From Phytoseiulus persimilis (lineage: Eukaryota; Arthropoda; Arachnida; Mesostigmata; Phytoseiidae), in the NCBI GenBank assembly GCA_037576195.1, contig CM075102.1, positions 25,788,745 to 25,852,744 on the forward strand: a DNA stretch of 64,000 nucleotides, given 5' to 3'. Positions within the stretch are counted from its first letter, which is position 1, and each line of letters opens with the position of its first letter. Below, piece by piece: positions 45,956-57,967 of the stretch. The notes below the pieces were generated by a model. That model was not told the origin of the DNA. It did no database searches and saw only the letters and a program-made list of their open reading frames with translations. Both the position numbers and the translations under genes were made by a program.

Positions 45956-47392
45956 CGTGCTCGCTCAGCCGCCCGCCGGCCCACCGGCGAACCGTACCTC
46001 AAACGAAAGCGAGGTTAAGAGCGCGGAGCTTCGGAATTAGATGTCACTCCTGCTTCGAATCGTGGCTCGGCTCTTCCATCTGATTCGTGGCTTCGAAACG
46101 TCATTGCAATCCGCCGATGGTCTTCGCACTATCAGTCGACCGCGAGCGGACCTCGTGTTTCACATCCTACCTTGTACGTCCACGGATCGACCACTCGTAA
46201 CACCACCCCGCCTCGCGGTGGCTCGCCTAATGCACGCCTTGACGCGCAGCGAAACTGTCACGTAACCCACATGAAAGGATCGTCACAAGTTCATTTAAAG
46301 TTGACACCTCGCTCGTCACGTCGAACACGCTGAGTGCGGTCACGGCATGACCTCTGTCCATGTTTACGGAATCCAATCAGAATGGCCCGGTCCGAAAGAA
46401 TCTCACGACACAGCTCGAACTTCATGAGCCGAGATTGCGTCGTTGCGTTGTCGGCTCGATGCTTTCTCTGAGTCTTGTCGGAGGAACGAGAATCGTCAAG
46501 TGGGAACATTCCTGCCACGAACGACGCCTCAGCTCGACGAAGGGTTCGTTTGAACCGAGGAGCTTGTTCTCGAGACAATTTGGTATTATTATTATTCTGG
46601 AAGTGGTGGAGAAGGATGGAACTCCTCCGGCATCCTCGATTCCCTCACGTGTGGAGGATGCCCACGCTGCAGGAATTGAGAGCAACCACCGCCAACCAGA
46701 GCAACCCTTTTCATCGTTTCTTTCTCTGGAGCGCTTGCAGACAAAACAACAACACAACTAAGGAGGAGGTCTAGAGATACTTTGAGGAATGCGTCATCCT
46801 AGTCTCTGCCCGGCTCAGTGGTTCCCGCTCCATCTCTCGACGCAAGCTCCTGCTCGCTTCCTGCAAACGAACGATTCCAGGTTTCCTAACCGCGAAAGAG
46901 ATGTGCTGCAGGTTGGGACGCGGTAGGATTTGACGCTTGAGTTCTCAGGCCACGGCAACCTTTTCACTCACACGTGTTCCGTGATCCAGACTTACAGTCG
47001 CTCGGAGAGAGCGCACTGAAGCCTGTTCAAAGATGGGTGAAATACAAGAATGAGGATTCTCGTTACCAGATGCTGAGTTTCAAAGTGACGCCGAGCGTTC
47101 TCTTAATATTCGCGACGTAGATTGTACACGTGTCACGCCGCTCGGTGAAAATAAATCAACGATACACCCACGACGAAGGACAGCACGCGATTCGAGGATA
47201 CTTCGTTCATTAGGGATCATGAAATTAGTCGCCCTAATTGATGTTTCTGAAGAATTATCGCGGGATTTTCAGACGGTATAATCATCTCTGGCCAATAACT
47301 CCACTGAAGCGATATGGCACCCACGTACTGCACCTTTGCAGTCAGCGCTTCTGGAAGACTAAAGGCCTCCGACTCGAGTTCTGAAAGAAGCA

Positions 47393-47767
47393 TCAGGGCT
47401 CGAGCGCAGAACTGAATACATCACTGAGTTCTTTTTTTTCATGGAAATACTGGCTTCCGACTTCCTCAATATTGGTCATCAGCCGCTTGATCAGACACTC
47501 AAGAAATATTTTCTCGCCCCTGGCCACGTCGACGAGGACCCTGTCGTATATCTGATCTGTTCCCCGACGGCGAAGGCGTTTACTGTACACGGTTTCGATA
47601 AGATGCTCAGACTCTTCAGAGCTTCCTTCGGGTTCTCTCTCATGGATTTCCTCAGGCAATCCAAATCCCTTTTCTCCGCGGATCCGTCGACGAACGCCGA
47701 GAACAGCCGACAGCAGCAACGCTGCTGGCAAATCGATAGAAGATCTGTGGCCGGCGTTTTTTCCCAC
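47393..47767 (-). CDS. Unassigned open frame, doubtful
   Basis: A 124-codon - strand frame with a hydrophobic stretch near its start (DLPAALLLSAVLG), dibasic/tribasic sites (VRRR, SKRLRRR) and an acidic middle, ending at 47393. The layout loosely resembles a small secreted precursor, but no known peptide was recognised. The opposite strand (47441-47917) and a second - strand frame (47491-47778) are open too, so chance cannot be excluded. Confidence 0.15.
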   Translation of the reverse strand: MGKNAGHRSSIDLPAALLLSAVLGVRRRIRGEKGFGLPEEIHEREPEGSSEESEHLIETVYSKRLRRRGTDQIYDRVLVDVARGEKIFLECLIKRLMTNIEEVGSQYFHEKKELSDVFSSALEP

Positions 47768-50423
47768 AGAACACTCACGATTTCGATCAGAACGTTCGTA
47801 CTCTCAAATGAAGCGTTCAGATTTGCAGTTTTGCGGTCGATTCCCCTGTCTTCAGCTCGCCGAGGCTCTGTCTGGAGATTCTACATCGATGTTGTTCGCC
47901 GGCCGCCAGGGAGATAACCGTTCCGATATTGCACTGCTTGGAAACAAGACAATCCCTATCCTCATAGCGCAGTTTTTTTTTCAGCGAGCCCCGATGATAT
48001 GCCGTGCCTGAAAATAAGTATTTTCCTGGAATGAAACTCAGTACCTAAGCTGAGCACAAGGCCTGGCAGTAACAATCTAGCCGCCGTGCATAAAATGGCA
48101 TGCATAAGCAGCTATGATATGACAAAGGAAGCGGCTCTGGGCGATTGCAAGTGTTCCGTCGTACATTACAATTAGCTCAGATTTGCGGGGAAGCACAAGC
48201 AGGCCACGACCGTCTCCAGTGAATAAGTTGTCTTGGGATTAAGTCAGGATCAGAAATGAACCCGTTCCTTGATTTCGAATCGCCACACAAGCCCGAGCCG
48301 AGGGCCTGAGTGAATTTGAAGGTCAACACGGAGGTCGTCGCCTCGCCGGCCGGAGGGTCTCCACCAATGATACTCCGCCGAAGATAACGTGAAAAAGCTT
48401 GTCGGAGCCCGTACTTCATTTATCTGCGCGGCCTCGCTTCAGCCTTGAGGCTTCGCTCGTGCCACTCGGAAAACTTACATAGTTTTACATATTTGCGTTA
48501 GCTCCATGATGGCCACGAAGTCGCGTTACGTTTTCAAGCCACAGAGATGCAGACGTGGACCAATGTCATTCTGAAAGGGGGTATTATTGGAGAGAAAAAA
48601 ATACCATGAACGTGAGTAAAAGGTAGGCGTGCTCGGAGCGGCTCTTGTACCTGTACGAGTCGACTACAAGGGTATAATTACGCACACGATACGACACCGG
48701 AACCGTGTAAATATTAGGCACGTTGTGTATGCTGCTTGTGTGTAAGCGATCCATACGGGCAGTCTATTAGCCCGATATGAGGCGAAGCTGCTTCATATAT
48801 CGTCTCGAAGTTACATCAATTCTGAATCAATTCCAAAGAATGAGCCAACAGGCCGCGCATTTTTGAGTGCGACCGAAACGCATTTCGCTTGGACCTGCTA
48901 GCGGAACACGAGCCGGTCATCTCCGGCGTTTATCTAACCGTCGGCATTACTATTCATTCTGTTCGATAGGAGTTCCTGTAGGCCTGTGATTATGTCTCTC
49001 AAAATTTTGTTCGGTTCTGAAAGTTCCAAATGTGATGTTTTTGTTTGCAAGATCTGCCGCGATTGTGATCGATTTCTTCGGTGAACGTTCACGTATCACG
49101 GCGCCATCGCAGAAACGGGAAAACCGTGCTCCGATTTGGGTTAGGGAAAGTCCTGAGATCGGCCGTAATCTTCGAATAAACGAATGCATCCATCTCGCAT
49201 TAGCTCTCGGTTACTCGATTGTGCCTCTTTCCCTCTGGAAGGATCTTTCGAGGGGAAATGAAATCGTCTCGAATCTCTGAACCACGGGCAAGCACTTCGG
49301 AGACATAGGAGCAGCACCGGGGAGAGTTTTCCTGGAATAATGGAGGCCAGACTCCTTGGAAGTTGAAAATTGGATCGGTGCTGCTCTCCTTGATCGGTTA
49401 GGAACCGTCGCACGTGGACAGACACGCTCAAATATGTTCCTTTCGTTCCTCCCTCTGATTGAGGTCGATATGTGCCCTGGGGCGAAGAGAAAGAGGAGTA
49501 GCAGGGCCCGTCTGCCATAAATAAAAGGGCCCATCGAAAAGTAGAAAGGAATAAGAACGGGTTAAACCCCTCAGCCACAGATGGGGCACCATTGGGACTT
49601 TTGGCTCGACCCTCAGCCGATTCGACTGCTGCTGCGCCGCAGTCCCGCGTGCGGGCTTTGGGCAGCGCCAATGATTTGCTTCATAGCTCCTGTTCCGAGA
49701 GGTGCGAAACGGTTCCGTTTCAAGCGCTGCCACTGCGTCCCTGGTCGCCAATGACCGTTCGGAGATTTAGAGCCTTCTTGAAATATTTCAACAGCTGCTC
49801 GCGAGGCGTAACGAAACTGTTCAAATCAGATGAAAATATTCCAGTCTCCTCAACCTGAACCGCCGATTTGCGTCGTTCGCGAAGACTCTCACCCCTAGAG
49901 AACGTTGCGACCTGACCGGTCAGTCGTTAAAACTGCTGCCTCGGCTCCTTTGACTGGATCGTGCCCGAAGCAGAACTACGGAGTGGCTCTCCTTTATTTG
50001 TAGTTGAATGGCTTGCTGAAATCTCGACAAGCGAGCGATCCAAGGCATCCGCGGTTGTGACATTTTCTCTTTTCGACTACCAGCCAAATATCCTCAAGGT
50101 CGAGATTCCGGGTCGTCTCCTCACGGCCTGTTTCTCTTGAGCGAGGAGGAAAGTTTCCAGCTTGTGACTGCTATCAGAAACATCTGTTCAACTCTCGTAC
50201 GTGACATACAAGCAAGACAAGAGCCCCGCTCAGAAGCGAACTTATAACCGATCATAAAAATAACGAAGAAGATTATGACTGTTTTTCATCCCCTCTCGTC
50301 CTGTCCTTTCCCCTATCGGAGTCGTTTATTGACATTGGTGTGCGGGTAGAGGGCAAGCGAGTGAGGAAGCCAGGGGGAGAGCGGGTGACCAAGCGCGCAA
50401 CTCTTTACGAGAAAGCGTCACTA

Positions 50424-50550
50424 ATGTCCAATTTATTGCTCAGGCGTAATAACAACAACAACGCCAGCGGCTCCGGCGGTGGAGACGACGGGGACAACAC
50501 AGGCAACACTCGCGGCGGCACTCAACCGGTTGCAGAACGGACTTCATGTA
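50424..50550 (+). other. Asn/Gly-rich low-complexity open segment
   Basis: An AAC trinucleotide run (about 50448-50462) followed by Ser/Gly/Asp/Asn codons gives NNNNNASGSGGGDDGDN in an open frame beginning at ATG 50424. An acceptor-like ...ttgctcag precedes the run. It could be part of a low-complexity exon; no homology was recognised. Confidence 0.2.
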
Positions 50551-53362
50551 ACAAATGGCCGAGGAAGTCAAGATCAGAGTCAGCTTATTTTTTGTTTGCC
50601 ACCCGGCGTCGTCCTCGCAAGACAAAGCTGTGAGCTCTGAAATCCGACTGATGAGCAAAACGACCACCGTTTTCGGCAGTTTCGAAGAAAACGACGTTGG
50701 AGCATTCATTCCTCCTCTGGCTCATTAATGAAGCAAGGACAGCCAAATGAGCTTGCAGGCCCAATTCGAGTTCTGTTACACTACGGCACGGATTCAATGG
50801 CGCCGCGGTCAACAAGGGAAGCTGCAATAGTAAGCTTTCTACAAACGGCAGTCGATGGAAGGCTGTCAGAAGCGGCAAGCAATTGTTAGATTCGTAATCG
50901 CTGTGCTCTAGATTTGTCACGGAACCGCACTCGAGACCCGCCGACTCGACTGACCCGCGAAACTCTTTTGATAAATTCGGCCCACAACGTTCGGTCTCGG
51001 AGGTAAACGGCAAAATACGCTCGGACGGGTAATTTCAGTGAAGCTCCTGACGATAATGTGATCGAAGTTTGCTCCGCGTCACGGCATCGAGCGAATGCGA
51101 ATCGCGCGACAGAAGTTACATAATGAATCGTATTCGATCAGGATTTGAGTGGGGAAGTATCGGCGACTTCTCGAGAAGGAGATTGAAGCCCACTATTAGA
51201 TTCAAATATTGTACACAAACCCAGATATCTTATGGCTCCTTGATTTTTCAAAGTCAAGAGACGATATTGCCACGATGAGCAGCGAAAGCGGCGGTGGCAA
51301 CAAGAAGTACGGACCACCCGGCGTGATTTGGTTGAAAATAGATTTATTAAAATTCTTTCGAAGCCACACTTTGTAATGGATCTGCTGTTCTTCACGGAAC
51401 CATGTCCGATCGACCGTAGATGACCGAGGAAGCCAAAGGCAGCGCTTCAGCGTTAAGCAAAATAACACACTACCCACCGTCGCTCAGTTTCTTGCACTAG
51501 GTCTGTGGTTCCCGACATCGACCGTTCGGTCGAAGATGAAATCCATCCGATTCCTCAATGGGTCGTCCGAAGAGAAAAACCGCAGCTTCGGAACCGTGAT
51601 CGTACTTTTGGAATATTATCCAGGTCGCTCCTGTGCCGCGGAAGAATACCGTCCAGCTTTTGTTTGGCGCGAACCAAACTGGGAAGCAGAAGGAGTTTGT
51701 CGACTCAAACTCGGACCAGTGGCACATAAGGCCACGCTGCGGAAGAGATTTCTTGTGCGCGCTAGCCGTGCCACGGTGGCCACTGGCTGGACCGGTGGTG
51801 AACGAACGAGTAAATCTCGGACATTTTCATCTTGGATCGTCCGTCCAGTCGCAGTCTTTCTCCATCTGTTACCAAAAAGAGTTCCCTTCTTTTTTCGCTT
51901 TCCTCTCTCTCGCCGGCGGGAGTGTTGGCTCGCTCCAAGTCCGGAAAGCAGAGCCCTTGGGGCTTGAGCAAAGAGAAATGACTTGAGGATATCGGTAAAA
52001 CACTACAGGCACCAACCGAACCGGCCGAACTCTCTCCGCCCGAGCTTCCCACCCACGGGCGGGCGGGCGAGCGACCAGGAAGCGATCCATGCAACCAAAC
52101 GCCTGCCTCGGAAGGAAGCGAGGGGTCTATTGGCAGTGAAGCATCGACACACATCGAGGGAAACGACAACAGCAACACCGACGACGATATGCTGCCACCA
52201 CCATATGGAAGCCTTTTGGCTTGCCAAGAATGAGAACTTGTTATTTTTCCCTTTGTTACTATTATACTCGGGAAACTTGAACGAGCGATAACTTCACCAA
52301 CCAGGTGGAGCACAGCTGCTGATTGATCTCAGCGGCACTTGGAGCGATACCCCTGAATCGGCCCAACATCGCTGACAACTCTATATCGAGAGCTCTTTTC
52401 CTCGAGCAGCTGAGAACCCGCACCGCTTGCCACTCAAGTTTCGCAATACTCGGGAGGACAATGGCGCGTTCGTCTAAAGCGTCGACGGCGAGCGAACCCT
52501 CACAAATGATCTACGGAAAGCGGGAACACACAATTCCCACTTTCTTATGAGAAGTGAACATGAAGATCAATGCAATCGCCTTCCGTTCGAGCCCCGTTTT
52601 GTTTCGAGTCTCTCGGACTTGAAGCATAATCAAGAAGCTGCAATAGTTTGATTGCTTCCCTAAATCAGCTGCCTGAAATTGATTCTCAGGACTCGAGACA
52701 GCGGAGAGTTTCGCCCCCAAGACCGTGACTGTCCCTGAAAATGCAATAAAGCTCGAGCGAGAACCATTCATTCTGGAGGCGTCCCACAACTCGAGGCGCG
52801 TCGTCGTCCCTTACAGGATCAAGCAACCGTGATATAGTGACTGGGCAAAGCGGGTAACAAGCGCGGAATACGTAGGATACCTCATTCTGTCTTGTCCAAG
52901 TCTGTGGTTCCCAGGATCCTGTCTCGGAATCGCTTGTTAAGCTGATTCTCCGGAGTATCCGGGATCATCAGACATAGCTAATAAAGCTCTGCGGTAGTTA
53001 AGCTCAGACACGAGTCAACCTCCGAGCTTCGGGAGAAGATTGAAAACAAAATAAACCGGGGAAAAGCTTCCATATTCCTCGAGCTGGCCTCGTGCGCGCT
53101 TCAGGCCATCCAACGCTGGCTTTCCACATCGTTGGGCCCTTGGCTGATTGGCTCAGAAGCGGAGTCTCTCGAGTTTTGATCCTCGCCGGCCTCGAAAGGT
53201 TGAGTTTTCTCTTGAGAGAGAACTTCGTTTCGTGCTCGTCAAAGTCCGTGACGGAGACTGTATCGAGCTACGAATCCGAATCATGTGAGCGATTCCGGGC
53301 AACAGATTCCCGCATGGTTGACAACTATCGATCCGATGGATATCTCCCTCGGCTCGCATCAA

Positions 53363-53387
53363 CCCCCCCCCCCCCCCCCCCCCCCCC
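53363..53387. repeat. Poly(C) tract, 25 bases
   Basis: Uninterrupted run of 25 C. A second run of 12 C is at 56984-56995. Such tracts are unstable in replication and often misread in sequencing. Confidence 0.95.
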
Positions 53388-56300
53388 TCATCCCCGTCTG
53401 ATAGAGCATGGATTGCGAGCTCGAAATTTCATTCCCGTCGACGTCGCCGGAGCGATTCGGTTCGTCACGACTCGTCTTGATCTTTCACTCTCATCGTTCT
53501 TCCGTGTTTCAGTCCAACGGATGTGTTCTGAACGAGTTTTCACATTCCATGACTTCCAGACACCGTTACGTCGGCAGTAGGGTTTCGGACATGAAGATCT
53601 ATGGGAGGCTCCTTACAACCAATGATCGGATGGGGGTTGCGTTGGGGTTTTTAGACCGGTTGTTGCGTTCAGGTGGACCGACAACGTCGTCCCCAAGGGT
53701 CCGTCGTCGGTGTCGGATCGGTGTAAGTGTTGTCCCAGCGTTCATCCTTTTTTCCTCTGTGATGTCCTCATTGGCAGACCCTGTTTGTCGGACCCAGTCC
53801 AAAAATGTCCGGTTCTCCGCCGACCGAGAGGGAGAGAGAGAAACCTTCCAACGTTAGGGAACCGGCGACGTGAGTTTCAGGCGCAGGTGTCGTCCTAGCT
53901 GCTGATGCTGTTGGTGCTAGTGTTCCTGGTAGGATCCTCGGTTGGCGTCCATAAGAATGTCGAACGTCTCCCTTGAGACAGAAAACGACCGATGTAGGAG
54001 AGGCCGTAAGGCCCTCCCATCACCGCCGATAGGTTTGTACAATGGACGAGAGGAGCGAGCCGCGGTGTGAGCACGAAATAGCTGGGCTACAACTATGGAC
54101 CGAGTACAAGGCGTGAAGGTCCGATGCAAACGTGGGATACAAAGGTGCACAACTGACAGTTTCCTACCGAGTCTCTCGCTCCGCGCTCTTTATGTCTACT
54201 ATGCATGGTCTGCGCAAACCGTCCCCCTCTCCAGTGTTTTTTCGTTCGCATTGTCCTGAATTTCTCCAACTTTCGCTTCAAAGTCAAAGCAGGGAAGCAA
54301 TCCAAACAGCCGGGATTAGCTGTGAGTGCTGGCGCAGCATAAATCAACAGAATCAAGCTCCCGCAAAAGTGGTTTAGTTCGCTCGAGCAGTGTCTCTCTC
54401 TTGCTCAGTTCCCCTCTCGCCGGTCCGTGGATTGTCTTTCCCCGTCCGCCCTCCCCTGCTCCCTATACGTAGCTCTCTCGCATCGGCCTGGAGCGATTCC
54501 AGGATCCCTCCGAGATTGTCTTTCATTCCTGCGGCGGTCGCTCCATCTGCGGGCTGCCGCTGGTGTCGCAGTCGTTGTTGAGTGCAAGCACAACACGATG
54601 GTCGACGTTTCCTCCCATCAAATGAAACGAAGCTTGACCTCATCAGCGGCGCGCCGGCCCATCTGACCCACGGCTTCACCCAGTCTGGCTGGTGCGTTGC
54701 ATCAGCACGGCGAAGTCGAGTGCGAATTGCAGCACTTTCAATTAGCTCTCTACCATGTTGCAACAGAACGACGGAACGTTTCGGATTTCGACCGCCTCGC
54801 TTAATAAACGCCTCCTATCCGGCGCATCTCATCTTGAGCAGCGAGCAATCTCCATCGATTTCTGTGGATTCGCTTCGCATTGTTCAAAGTCCCTTCCGAT
54901 GCAATTCAGATCCTCACTTTGATACTGGCTAGCTCCGGTTTACTGATAACTATCGATGGATGAACTCGTGGAGGCGATTCCAAGTCCCGTTTCCAAGTTC
55001 GCGAACACGCGGCGATGTCCCGAGGTGGCTGTTGGGTCTGCGGAAACACGGAACACTGTGAATGGACAAAAACAGGATGCGACTTCCTGCGCTCTTCTGA
55101 AGCGTCGCACGAGACCTGTGCTTTAGGAACGAAAGCGCTGCGAGCGGAACTACAAACGCGGTTCCGTCTCACGCCAAAAGAAACCAACCAGGCCAGCTGG
55201 AAGAAAACCGAACGTGCCCTAGAGCACGGGACGATTCCCGCGGGCGGTCAACCAGCCCGCCCGTCAGACAGCCAGCGAGCGGGCAAACTAACCAGCCTGC
55301 GAGACGAACGGGAATCCTGGGAGAGCGTTGATGTCCTGAGCAGATGTTGACTCGGCCGGACAAACACAACCAACAAACAAAAGAGGCATGCTGCAAGATG
55401 AGGCTCGGCTCTCCTCGAACATGCATACGTAAACACGAGCAAGCAGGCGAGCGAGCGAGCGGCTAGCAGGAATACCCACAGGCTGATCAAGTTCGAAAAC
55501 CGACTGTCGCATCTGCGAGGAAACTTCTCTTCGAACACGGGTGGTTTCACGGAATATGACACGGCCTACTCGGGGGTGAGTCGCCGCAGTCGTACTCTCC
55601 GGATTGGGAACTCTCAGCGCAGGTTTCTTCTGAAGAAGAGCGACTCCAGACGGAAAAAATGAGCGAAACCTCCGATATTCCCATGACGGGCCGTATGAGG
55701 CCTGTGCGGTTCTGGCCGCATTGATCCATTTCTGGGTCCTGATCAGGCTTCTCCACAGGAAACGTCGACTGCTCGAACTCCCGCTCGCCGGGACAGGGCA
55801 CTCCCTCCACATGAGGAAAGCCACTTTGACCTCTTCCTCTGTTCGTAAACTCCGATCCAGGACCTCTATCGTGCGGGAACCAACACATCAGCGAGCCAGT
55901 CAACCGGCCAGGCAAGCAGCAAACTGACCGGGAGGTCAAACTACAGAAAGCTAGCTCTTTACGAAGTCGGCGTGTTTGCCGTCAGAGAGCAAGCAGCGGC
56001 CCCCCAAGCTGCTCATCAATAGATCGCTTTACGTGGACAAACACTCGACGACGTCAATGTCGATTCCGACGACGACATCAACTTGCTCGCTGGAAAGGAC
56101 CGCTCCCGTCTCCTGTCGCAATCGTCCTTCCTTCGAGTTTTTCAGTCATTCGGCTCTCATCGGTCGAGGAATTTAGTTCCGGAGCTCGACACCCTCATGA
56201 GTGGCAAAGAAAGGAGAATTCGGAAAGGCTCCAATACCTCCGGAGTCTGATAATGGTTTCATTACCCGTTCGGCAAGCGTGACGCCGGCCGCTCGTCGTT

Positions 56301-57946
56301 GAACAACGCTGAATTTCATGCTATCTGCCCACAGCACATATATCGACCTCCTGAGCATAAATAATTTAGTGTTCGCCTATCGAAGCGCGATGTGAGCGAG
56401 GAAGCTATGACGATCCTGGTCCGCGACGCTGCGCATCGCATCGTAGATCTCAGCGCTCTCGGTTCGGAACGTTGATGCTACTCCCGGAACCGAGAGGAGA
56501 TTCTCGTTGGGAACCGTGCCCAGGCATGGATCAATGAGTTTTTTTCGCGAGAGGTCACAGCGCCACCCGAGTTGCACGCTCAGGACTACACCGGCACCAT
56601 CAGCTCACGCAGCACCAACAGCCACGACACCAAGCTGACAGAGGGAAGCTTTCGCGTGCAATCAGCGAGCTATCAGTCTGTTCAGATATCGGTGATTGAC
56701 ACTGCATTAAAAGTTCGCCAACAACCGACCACCGGGCGAGCAGGCAGGCCGGCCGGCCGGCAACTATCTCCAGCAATCTATCGACACTTGATGACACCAA
56801 AAACAAACGTGTCATGCCTGCTCGCTGTGCGTGATTCTATCCCCTATCGTAACGCCCCCCAACCCCGAGCTCACTCTCTCTCTCTCATTTCTTTCTCCGT
56901 GGTTCTACAGCTCCTTCCATGCATCCTCGGATGCGGGGATAAGGAGTTCCCCTCGGATCCTCCTGTTTCGGTCGCAGGGAACTCCCCCCCCCCCCTTGGC
57001 ATGCCCGCTCTCGAACTTCTCGATTTCATCGAGCGCTGTGCTGTCGTACGGAATGAAAGTTGAGGGAGTGACGCACATCCGACCCAGGGCTGAAATCCGC
57101 CTGTGCACCTTGAGCCAATCAAGTTCAGCGAGCGATGTTAATCTGCATCTTGTTACTACGCTTTCGAGATCCTAGTCAGACTGCGACACTTGTTCCACTT
57201 ACACTTGATTTCATCACCGAACCCAGAGTCTTATACCTCCGGGGGCACGCCGAGCAGCATCCAGCAATCGCTCGGGGAGTCGATGGGCCCGTCGCACTCG
57301 ACCGCGCTCGGTCTGTGGGTTGAGTTCTGATCTGGTCACCCAAGCTCGTTTCTGAATTAATTCTCAGATTCGGTGCCGAGACAGGCTCGGGGCTTCCGCG
57401 AGACCTCGGTCGTGGGCGGTTGTGCGGATATATAGGTGAAGAGAACTGGCTCGTTCCTCTCGTATGCGCTGAAACAACGACACCGAGCGGAGAAAGGCGG
57501 AAGAGGAAGCAAGCGAGCTGTCAATTTGAGATGGATCTGGATACAGCGAGCGACAGGCCCAGGGTCGCAAGTCGTAGCTTAGTCGCCTTAAGGTGATTGC
57601 CTGCGAGTCGACTCGTCGCTAATAGAACAGACACTACCGTCGGCGAACTTGACACCCGGTTCCAGCCATCCAGACAGAGTTTTTCTCCAGCAGCAGAGCG
57701 TCTTTACTTCGATTGGTATCGTTCTATTCTGCCGCGGCGGTCATCGCGTAGTTTGTCGGGATACTTGCCTTCGAACCTCGCTCGGATTATGACTACGTTA
57801 AAGAGCGGCATAGGTGGGCACACTTAGAGATAATCGCTCGGTCCTCTCAGGCCATTAAATAAGGGACATAGGAATTCATAATTGAGTCTCAGATACCACC
57901 GGTTGTTCGTTGAACGCTCGCTGGCCTGTTCGGCCGGTCATACAGG

Positions 57947-57967
57947 TTCATTCATTCGTTCATTCAA
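57947..57967. repeat. TTCA tetranucleotide repeat
   Basis: Imperfect TTCA run (ttcattcattcgttcattca) in gene-free DNA, one of several four-base microsatellites in the window. Confidence 0.8.
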
